A stretch of DNA of 5,567 bases from an uncultured Flavobacteriaceae bacterium (lineage in GTDB: Bacteria; Bacteroidota; Bacteroidia; Flavobacteriales; Flavobacteriaceae). The stretch spans positions 1 to 5,567 of the forward strand of contig CAMZLT010000146.1 of the NCBI GenBank assembly GCA_947311745.1, given 5' to 3'. The position numbers were made by a program, and so were the translations under genes. Positions within the stretch are counted from its first letter, which is position 1. Every line of letters starts with the position of its first letter. Below, piece by piece: positions 1 to 5,567 of the stretch. Under the pieces are notes generated by a model. It worked only from the letters and a program-made list of their open reading frames with translations. It was not told where the DNA came from and searched no databases.

Positions 1-1
1 A

Positions 2-64
2 CAATCTATAAAAGCTGGAGAAAAAATAGTTAAAGGCAAAAAAATAGTATTACAATTAAGTTAA
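2..64 (+). CDS. C-terminal end of a probable FtsI-type penicillin-binding protein (PASTA tail), partial
   Basis: An open frame enters from the left edge and ends at TAA (62-64), encoding 20 residues that begin QSIKAGEKIVKGKK and finish in a short hydrophobic strand, VLQLS. The alternation of a Gly turn, basic residues and a terminal beta strand resembles the last strands of a PASTA domain, a small extracytoplasmic module found at the C-terminus of many Bacteroidota division transpeptidases. The stop lies only 4 bases before murE, the place where ftsI sits in dcw clusters. The encoded protein would cross-link septal peptidoglycan in the periplasm as the partner of FtsW. The catalytic domain is outside the window, so the identification rests on position and a short tail. 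No gene symbol is given for that reason, although ftsI is the likely one. Confidence 0.68.
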   Translation, partial: QSIKAGEKIVKGKKIVLQLS

Positions 65-68
65 TAAA

Positions 69-1523
69 ATGAAAAATTTAAAAGATATATTACAAAATGT
101 TTCCATAGAAAAAACCTATGGAAATACAGATATGTCTATACATAATATCGTTTTTGACTCTAGAAAAGTAACAAAAAAGGATGTGTTTATTGCTCAAAAA
201 GGTTTCGTCTTTGACGGTCATCAATATATTGAAAAAGCAATTCAATTAGGAGCAACTGTTGTAATATACCAAGATGCCAATTTTGATGTGTCAAAACACA
301 AAAATATAACTTTTATTAAAGTTGCAGATAGCGATTTAGCCTTAGCAACCATTGCCGCAAATTATTACGATAATCCTTCTGAAAAACTAGATTTAATCGG
401 AATTACTGGCACAAACGGAAAAACTACTATCGCAACATTACTATTTCAATTATTTAAAAATGCAGGATATAAAGTTGGTTTATTATCTACCGTTGTTGTA
501 AAAATTAATGAAACAGAATTTGAAGCAACACACACTACTCCAGATAGCATTACCATTAATAAATATTTATCCGAAATGGTAAACCAAGGTGTTTCGCATT
601 GCTTTATGGAAGTTAGTTCACACGGAATTCACCAAAAACGAACAGCAGCTTTACACTTTCGTGGAGGCGTTTTTACCAATTTAACACACGATCACTTAGA
701 TTATCATAAAACTTTTGCAGAATACCGAGATACCAAAAAGAAATTTTTTGACAAATTACCAAAAACTGCCTTTGCAATTGTAAATATTGACGACAAAAAC
801 GGAACAGTAATGTTTCAAAACACCAAAGCAAAAAAATGTTCGTATGCTTTAAAAACAATGGCTGATTATAAAACTAGGATTATTGAAAATCAATTATCTA
901 GTTTGTTAATTCAAATTAATAACAAAGAAGTTTGGACTAAATTAATTGGCGATTTTAATGCCTACAACTTAACTGCAATTTATGCTGTTGCTGTAGAATT
1001 AGGTTTAGATAAAACAGAAGTGCTTCGTTTGTTAAGCGAATTAGAATCTGTTAGCGGAAGGTTTCAATACATTATCAAAAATAACATTACAGCAATTGTA
1101 GATTATGCACACACACCTGATGCTTTAAAGAATGTTTTAAATACCATTTCTGAAATTAAAAATAAGGATATTTCGGTAATAACTGTTGTTGGTTGCGGAG
1201 GCGATCGCGATAAAACTAAAAGACCAAAAATGGGATTTATAGCCACACAATTGTCCGATCACGTGATTTTTACTTCCGACAATCCAAGAACAGAAAATCC
1301 AGATACTATCATCGAGGAAATTGAAAAAGGAGTAAGCAACGATAACCAAGATAAATACATATCTATTACCAACCGAAAACAAGCAATTAAAACCGCAAGT
1401 AAATTAGCAAAAAAAGGAGATATAATTCTAATTGCAGGTAAAGGACACGAAACCTATCAAGAAATTAACGGTGTAAAATACGATTTTGATGACTATAAAA
1501 TAATATCCGAATTACTAAACTAA
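69..1523 (+). CDS. murE: UDP-N-acetylmuramoyl-L-alanyl-D-glutamate--2,6-diaminopimelate ligase (MurE)
   Basis: This cytoplasmic Mur ligase uses ATP to add the third stem-peptide residue to UDP-MurNAc-L-Ala-D-Glu. At 484 residues it has the usual family length and all three domains. The N-terminal UDP-binding domain carries the DSR motif (30-32). The central ATPase domain has the P-loop GITGTNGKTT (111-120, Lys118), the substrate motif TTPDS (156-160), EVSSHG (181-186) and HDHLDYH (207-213). Lys223, four residues after Tyr219, matches the lysine that is carbamylated in this family. The C-terminal domain begins near VDYAHTPDAL (344-353) and has GCGGDRD (375-381), DNPR (404-407) and GKGHE (457-461). 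DNPR with GKGHE is the signature of meso-diaminopimelate rather than lysine selection. The ATG at 69 is chosen because it lies just after the upstream stop and gives the normal N-terminus. It is preceded by A/T-rich sequence with no Shine-Dalgarno motif. No defect is seen. Confidence 0.97.
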   Translation: MKNLKDILQNVSIEKTYGNTDMSIHNIVFDSRKVTKKDVFIAQKGFVFDGHQYIEKAIQLGATVVIYQDANFDVSKHKNITFIKVADSDLALATIAANYYDNPSEKLDLIGITGTNGKTTIATLLFQLFKNAGYKVGLLSTVVVKINETEFEATHTTPDSITINKYLSEMVNQGVSHCFMEVSSHGIHQKRTAALHFRGGVFTNLTHDHLDYHKTFAEYRDTKKKFFDKLPKTAFAIVNIDDKNGTVMFQNTKAKKCSYALKTMADYKTRIIENQLSSLLIQINNKEVWTKLIGDFNAYNLTAIYAVAVELGLDKTEVLRLLSELESVSGRFQYIIKNNITAIVDYAHTPDALKNVLNTISEIKNKDISVITVVGCGGDRDKTKRPKMGFIATQLSDHVIFTSDNPRTENPDTIIEEIEKGVSNDNQDKYISITNRKQAIKTASKLAKKGDIILIAGKGHETYQEINGVKYDFDDYKIISELLN

Positions 1524-1538
1524 CTAAAACCAAATCAA

Positions 1539-2768
1539 ATGCTATATTATTTATTTAACTACTTAGAGGAAAACTACCAACTTGCAGGAGCAGGTTTGTT
1601 TCGGTACATTACCTTTCGATCTGCATTAGCATTTGTGTTTGCATTGTTTATTTCAATTTATTTCGGAAAGCGTATCATTAAAAAATTACAAAAATTACAA
1701 ATTGGCGAATCGGTTAGAGATTTAGGATTAGACGGACAAAAAGAAAAAGCAGGAACACCAACAATGGGTGGGATTATTATTATTTTAGGTACTCTAATTC
1801 CTGTTTTATTTCTTACACAACTAGATAATGTTTATATTATTTTATTAATAATAACTACTTTATGGATGGGTGCAATTGGCTTTTTAGACGATTACATAAA
1901 AGTATTTAAAAAAGATAAAGAAGGCTTAAAAGGTAAATTTAAAATTGTAGGACAAGTTAGTTTGGGGTTATTAGTAGGATTAGTCTTGTTTTTTAATCCA
2001 AATGTTACCATGAAACATGAATTACCAAAAAATGAAATTGCAATAGAGGCACAAAACAACCCAGCAGCATATTTCGGACAAGCAGAACACAACGTAAAAA
2101 CCACCATTCCGTTTTTAAAAAATAACGAATTTGACTATGCAAATTTAATTAGTTGGATTGGTGAAGATTATCAAAAATACGCTTGGATTCCGTTTATATT
2201 AATTGTTATTTTTATCATTACTGCTGTTTCAAACGGAGCAAATCTAACCGACGGAATTGATGGTTTAGCAGCAGGAACTTCGGCAATTATTGTCGGTACA
2301 TTAGCAATTTTTGCTTGGGTTTCGGGTAATTTAGTATTTGCCAATTACCTAAACGTAATGTTTATTCCTAATTCTGGAGAAATGACCATTTTTATAAGTG
2401 CCTTTGTTGGTGGCTTGGTAGGTTTTTTATGGTATAACACCTTTCCTGCACAAGTTTTTATGGGAGATACTGGTAGTTTAACTATCGGAGGAATTATCGC
2501 AGTAATCGCCATTTCCGTAAGAAAAGAACTCTTAATACCAATTTTAGCTGGTGTGTTTTTTATAGAAGTATTATCGGTGATGTTACAAGTAAGTTACTTT
2601 AAATATACACGAAAAAAATATGGTGAAGGAAAACGAATCTTTTTAATGTCGCCTTTACATCATCATTATCAAAAAAAAGGAATTCAAGAAAGTAAAATAG
2701 TAGTACGATTCTGGATTATAGGCATCGTGCTAGCAGTTTTCACCATCATAACTTTAAAAATTAGATAA
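1539..2768 (+). CDS. mraY: phospho-N-acetylmuramoyl-pentapeptide-transferase (MraY, lipid I synthase)
   Basis: This integral membrane enzyme transfers phospho-MurNAc-pentapeptide from UDP to undecaprenyl phosphate on the cytoplasmic face, producing lipid I. Family motifs are intact: KAGTPTMGG (70-78), GFLDDY with Asp117 and Asp118 (114-119), NGANLTDGIDGLA (232-244), VFMGDTGSL with Asp310 (306-314) and the histidine motif PLHHHY (372-377). The three aspartates match the Mg2+ and catalytic residues known for the family. About ten membrane segments can be placed by eye near residues 24-42, 76-93, 98-115, 136-152, 217-231, 243-261, 283-300, 312-327, 332-350 and 388-406. At 409 residues it is longer than the roughly 360 of E. 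coli MraY, mainly because of a polar stretch at about 153-215 between segments 4 and 5, predicted periplasmic. It starts 15 bases after murE. The murF gene that often lies between them is missing. Confidence 0.97.
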   Translation: MLYYLFNYLEENYQLAGAGLFRYITFRSALAFVFALFISIYFGKRIIKKLQKLQIGESVRDLGLDGQKEKAGTPTMGGIIIILGTLIPVLFLTQLDNVYIILLIITTLWMGAIGFLDDYIKVFKKDKEGLKGKFKIVGQVSLGLLVGLVLFFNPNVTMKHELPKNEIAIEAQNNPAAYFGQAEHNVKTTIPFLKNNEFDYANLISWIGEDYQKYAWIPFILIVIFIITAVSNGANLTDGIDGLAAGTSAIIVGTLAIFAWVSGNLVFANYLNVMFIPNSGEMTIFISAFVGGLVGFLWYNTFPAQVFMGDTGSLTIGGIIAVIAISVRKELLIPILAGVFFIEVLSVMLQVSYFKYTRKKYGEGKRIFLMSPLHHHYQKKGIQESKIVVRFWIIGIVLAVFTIITLKIR

Positions 2769-2785
2769 TTATTTAGACATATAAA

Positions 2786-4165
2786 ATGAATACGAAATTT
2801 AAAAATATAAGCATTTTAGGAGCTGGAGAAAGCGGTGTTGGCACTGCTATTCTTGCTAAGCAAAAAGGCTATAATGTATTCGTTTCAGATTTAGGAAAAA
2901 TTAACAAAAAGTACAAGAACGTTCTTTTACAAAATAATATAGAATTTGAGGAAGGAAAACACTCCGTTTCGCAAATTTTACAAACCGATTTAGTAATGAA
3001 AAGTCCAGGTATTCCCGATACCGCACCGTTAATTATACAACTAAAAGAAAAGGGCATACCTGTAATTTCAGAAATTGAATTTGCAAGTATATTTACCAAA
3101 GCAACTGTCGTAGGAATTACAGGTAGCAATGGCAAAACCACTACGACTTTATTACTAGGACATATTCTTAAAAATGCCGAAAAGGATAACCCTAATTTAA
3201 AAACTGATATTGCAGGAAATATTGGCGATAGTTTCGCTTTACAAGTTTCTAAAAACATAGCAAACACCTATGTATTAGAATTGAGTAGTTTTCAGTTAGA
3301 TGGCATTATTGATTTTGCACCACATATTGCAATTTTAACCAATATTTCAGCGGATCATCTAGATAGATACGATTACAACTACGATAACTATATCGAATCA
3401 AAATTTAGAATTACAAAAAACCAAACCAAGGCTGATTACTTAATATTTGACGCCTCAGATACAGCAAGTTTAAACTGGCTAAAAAACAATAAAATCAAAG
3501 CCAAATTACTTCCGTTTAGCTTAAAAAATAAAAAAGAAATACAAAAAATAGCAACCGACGGAGCATACATAAAAGATAATAAAATAATAGTAGAAATAGA
3601 TAAAAACGAATTTACAATGAGTATAGCAGATTTAGCATTAACAGGAAAGCACAATGTAAAAAACACCATGGCAGCAACTATGGCAGCAAAATTATTAAAA
3701 GTGCGTAAAGAAACAATTCGTAAAAGTTTATCCGAATTTGAAGGTGTGGCACATCGCTTAGAAAAAGTGCTTAAAATTAATAATGTACAATATATAAACG
3801 ATAGTAAAGCAACTAATATTAACTCTACTTATTACGCCTTAGATAGCGTAAAAACGCCTACTGTTTGGATTGTTGGAGGTGTAGATAAAGGTAATGATTA
3901 CGACCAATTACTTCCGTTAGTAAACGAAAAAGTTACTGCTATTATTTGTTTAGGTGAAGATAACACCAAAATCATAGAAACTTTTAAAAATGTAATTCCG
4001 TTAATCGTAGAAACCAAAGGTGCAAATGAAGCGGTAAAAGTAGCATATAAAATTGCCAAAAAAGGCGATACTGTATTATTATCTCCTGCTTGCGCAAGTT
4101 TTGATTTATTTAAAAATTACGAAGATAGAGGTAATCAATTTAAAGAAGCTGTACGAAATTTATAG
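2786..4165 (+). CDS. murD: UDP-N-acetylmuramoyl-L-alanine--D-glutamate ligase (MurD)
   Basis: This cytoplasmic Mur ligase adds D-glutamate to UDP-MurNAc-L-alanine using ATP, the step before MurE. The 459-residue product has the family's three domains. The N-terminal Rossmann-like UDP-binding domain carries GAGESGVGTA (12-21) and SPGIP (73-77). The ATPase domain carries the P-loop GITGSNGKTTT (110-120, Lys117), GNIG (144-147), ELSSFQL (165-171) and NISADHLDRY (186-195), with Lys206 in YIESKFRI as the expected carbamylated lysine. Asn145, Glu165, His191 and Lys206 all fall at a constant offset of 8 from the E. coli catalytic residues as I recall them, so this domain looks free of insertions or deletions between these residues. 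The C-terminal D-Glu-binding domain shows HRLE (323-326), NDSKATN (338-344), GGVDKG (364-369) and LLSPACASFDLF (431-442). The ATG at 2786 lies 17 bases after mraY and begins directly before the first beta strand. Confidence 0.97.
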   Translation: MNTKFKNISILGAGESGVGTAILAKQKGYNVFVSDLGKINKKYKNVLLQNNIEFEEGKHSVSQILQTDLVMKSPGIPDTAPLIIQLKEKGIPVISEIEFASIFTKATVVGITGSNGKTTTTLLLGHILKNAEKDNPNLKTDIAGNIGDSFALQVSKNIANTYVLELSSFQLDGIIDFAPHIAILTNISADHLDRYDYNYDNYIESKFRITKNQTKADYLIFDASDTASLNWLKNNKIKAKLLPFSLKNKKEIQKIATDGAYIKDNKIIVEIDKNEFTMSIADLALTGKHNVKNTMAATMAAKLLKVRKETIRKSLSEFEGVAHRLEKVLKINNVQYINDSKATNINSTYYALDSVKTPTVWIVGGVDKGNDYDQLLPLVNEKVTAIICLGEDNTKIIETFKNVIPLIVETKGANEAVKVAYKIAKKGDTVLLSPACASFDLFKNYEDRGNQFKEAVRNL

Positions 4166-4196
4166 CTCTCAAACACAACCAATTAAATATTAAAAA

Positions 4197-5399
4197 ATGA
4201 ATAACATACTAAAAAACATATCAGGTGACCGAACTATTTGGGCAATTATTGGTGCTTTAGGTATTTTTTCGTTTTTACCTGTATATAGTGCAAGTACCAA
4301 TCTAGTTTACGTTGTTTCAAACGGAACAACAACTGGTCATTTAATAAAACATGCCGTTTTATTGTTGCTTGGATTTATAATAATTTATGCAACACATAAA
4401 ATTCCGTATCGTTATTTTAGCGGTTTATCCGTAATAATGATTCCTGTGGTTTTAGTGCTTTTAGCATATACGTTATTCCAACCACGAGATGCAAATACGA
4501 TTATGGCAGCACGATGGATTAGCGTTCCGTTTACAGGATTTAAGTTTCAAACTTCTACATTAGCAGGAGTAATTTTAATGATATATGTAGCGCGATATTT
4601 TGCAAAAAATAAAGATACTGAAATCTTGTTTAAGGATAGTTTATTACCTCTTTGGATTCCTGTAATTTTAATATTAGCTTTTATTTTTCCTGCAAACTTT
4701 TCAACCGCAGCAATCTTATTTGTAATGGTAGTTATGTTGGCTTTTTTAGGGAACTATCCTATTAAATATTTATTATTAATTGGTGCAACAGGATTAGTTA
4801 TGGTTATTTTATTTATTTTAACTGTAAAAGCATTTCCTGATAGTTTTAAAAATTCACGAGTACAAACTTGGATGAATCGAATTGAAAGTTATTCCGAAAA
4901 AGATAGCCAAGAAAATTATCAATCGTACAGAGCACAAGTCGCTATTTATTCTGGCGGAATTCAAGGTAAAGGTCCTGGAAAAAGCATTCAGAAAAACTTA
5001 TTACCACAATCTTCATCGGATTTTATTTACGCAATAATTGCCGAGGAATACGGATTAATCGGTGCTGTTGCAATTATTTCTATATACGTTTTACTTTTAT
5101 TTAGAATTGTGATTATTGCAACAAAATCAGAAAGTATTTTCGGCACTCTAGCTGTGTTAGGTGTAGGAATTCCGATAGTTTTTCAAGCGTTGATAAATAT
5201 GGCAGTTGCCGTAGGGTTATTTCCTGTTACAGGGCAACCTTTACCATTGGTAAGTGCTGGAGGAACATCTATTTGGATGACAAGCTTTGCCATAGGAATC
5301 GTACTAAGCGTAAGTGCTGCAAAAGAAAAAGAAATTATAAAAAACAACGACGAAATAACCGAAAACCCTTTAGACGTTTTACACGAAGCAATTGGATAA
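4197..5399 (+). CDS. ftsW: SEDS-family septal peptidoglycan glycosyltransferase FtsW
   Basis: This polytopic SEDS protein polymerises lipid II into glycan strands at the division septum with an FtsI-type transpeptidase. It has 400 residues and about ten hydrophobic segments, near 13-31, 49-66, 76-95, 118-134, 151-165, 168-185, 188-209, 282-303, 313-337 and 350-373. A large extracytoplasmic loop spans about 210-280. Recognisable SEDS features are ARWI (105-108), GGIQGKGPGKSIQK (253-266), the catalytic-type aspartate Asp275 in SSSDFIYAIIAEEYG (272-286), and GLFPVTGQPLPLVSAGGTS (340-358). Two signatures differ from textbook SEDS proteins: FQPSE is FQTST (117-121), and the QPDLGTA region is PANFSTA (165-171). 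FtsW rather than RodA is preferred because of its place between murD and murG. The start at 4197 follows a 31-base spacer, the longest gap in the cluster, with A-rich sequence directly upstream. The charged C-terminal tail (375-400) is predicted cytoplasmic. Confidence 0.95.
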   Translation: MNNILKNISGDRTIWAIIGALGIFSFLPVYSASTNLVYVVSNGTTTGHLIKHAVLLLLGFIIIYATHKIPYRYFSGLSVIMIPVVLVLLAYTLFQPRDANTIMAARWISVPFTGFKFQTSTLAGVILMIYVARYFAKNKDTEILFKDSLLPLWIPVILILAFIFPANFSTAAILFVMVVMLAFLGNYPIKYLLLIGATGLVMVILFILTVKAFPDSFKNSRVQTWMNRIESYSEKDSQENYQSYRAQVAIYSGGIQGKGPGKSIQKNLLPQSSSDFIYAIIAEEYGLIGAVAIISIYVLLLFRIVIIATKSESIFGTLAVLGVGIPIVFQALINMAVAVGLFPVTGQPLPLVSAGGTSIWMTSFAIGIVLSVSAAKEKEIIKNNDEITENPLDVLHEAIG

Positions 5400-5403
5400 A
5401 AAA

Positions 5404-5567
5404 ATGACAAAAAAAATAAACATATTACTTTCAGGTGGTGGAACAGGAGGACATATCTATCCTGCAATCTCTATTGCCAACGAAATTAAAATGCGTTATC
5501 CTAAAGCTAACATCTTATTTGTTGGTGCAAAAGACCGAATGGAAATGCAAAAAATTCCGCAAAACGG
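5404..5567 (+). CDS. murG: UDP-GlcNAc:lipid I N-acetylglucosaminyltransferase (MurG), 5' end, partial
   Basis: MurG is a peripheral membrane GT-B glycosyltransferase on the cytoplasmic face that adds GlcNAc to lipid I, forming lipid II, the substrate of FtsW. Only 54 codons and two bases are present before the right edge. The N-terminus has the first beta strand followed by the glycine-rich loop GGGTGGHIYPA (11-21) with conserved His17, which in this family binds near the diphosphate and the acceptor. VGAKDRMEMQKIP (40-52) matches the next strand-loop element of MurG, where other family members have a similar G-x-x-x-x-M-E segment. The frame stays open to the end of the window, so the gene is cut by the window, not broken. 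The ATG at 5404 is 4 bases after the ftsW stop, suggesting coupled translation, and follows a run of A without a Shine-Dalgarno motif. Confidence 0.96.
   Translation, partial: MTKKINILLSGGGTGGHIYPAISIANEIKMRYPKANILFVGAKDRMEMQKIPQN

Noticed and set aside
1201..1208. The palindrome GCGATCGC, a HIP1-like octamer
   Set aside because: It occurs as a single copy inside murE codons for the conserved GGDRD motif, so coding constraint explains it.
673..2107. Three short - strand open frames (673-858, 1137-1382, 1892-2107) and another at 3436-3669
   Set aside because: All lie inside intact conserved genes on the opposite strand, are short, and have Phe/Ile-rich composition with no domain features.
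2869..3267. A 132-codon open frame on the - strand, opposite murD
   Set aside because: It lies wholly inside the well-conserved murD gene. Its product shows no recognisable motif, and its hydrophobic Phe/Ile/Leu/Ser-rich make-up is what an AT-rich coding strand gives when read backwards.
4166..4196. The 31-base murD-ftsW spacer as a possible promoter or terminator
   Set aside because: It has no inverted repeat and no convincing Bacteroidota -33/-7 promoter pair. It is simply A-rich leader before ftsW.
5183..5467. A 94-codon open frame on the - strand across the ftsW-murG junction
   Set aside because: It overlaps conserved ends of both genes (the P-T-G region of FtsW and the start of MurG). 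Its Phe/Ser-rich product looks like antisense shadow, and no start context or partner gene supports it.
1..5567. A hidden novel system, mobile element, CRISPR array or RNA gene
   Set aside because: The + strand is almost fully covered by six recognisable wall-synthesis genes with gaps of 4 to 31 bases. No direct-repeat array, tRNA-like fold or transposase-like frame was seen.

Overview
The window is a stretch of the division and cell wall (dcw) gene cluster from a low-GC member of the Bacteroidota, most likely a Flavobacteriaceae relative. This assignment is inferred from four things: AT-rich codon use; start codons preceded by A-rich sequence rather than a Shine-Dalgarno motif; an MraY of about 409 residues with a long periplasmic insertion; and the order ftsI-like, murE, mraY, murD, ftsW, murG with no murF. 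It rests on recalled family patterns, not on a database search.

Layout, all on the + strand: bases 1-64 hold the last codons of an upstream gene, probably a PASTA-tailed FtsI-type penicillin-binding protein. Then come murE (69-1523), mraY (1539-2768), murD (2786-4165), ftsW (4197-5399) and the 5' end of murG (5404 to the window edge). The gaps are 4, 15, 17, 31 and 4 bases. No promoter, terminator, RNA gene, repeat array or mobile element is visible, so the genes are probably co-transcribed from a promoter upstream of the window.

The genes cover successive steps of peptidoglycan synthesis. MurD adds D-glutamate to UDP-MurNAc-L-Ala. MurE adds the third residue, predicted to be meso-diaminopimelate from its DNPR motif. 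MraY moves the phospho-MurNAc-pentapeptide onto undecaprenyl phosphate to give lipid I, and MurG adds GlcNAc to give lipid II. FtsW polymerises lipid II at the septum with its partner FtsI-type transpeptidase, whose gene probably ends at base 64. MurF, which adds D-Ala-D-Ala, must be encoded elsewhere.

No new system was found. This is a conserved housekeeping region and every long + strand reading frame is accounted for. The points worth a second look are lineage-type variations: altered FtsW signature motifs, the MraY periplasmic insertion, the missing murF and the absence of Shine-Dalgarno sequences.
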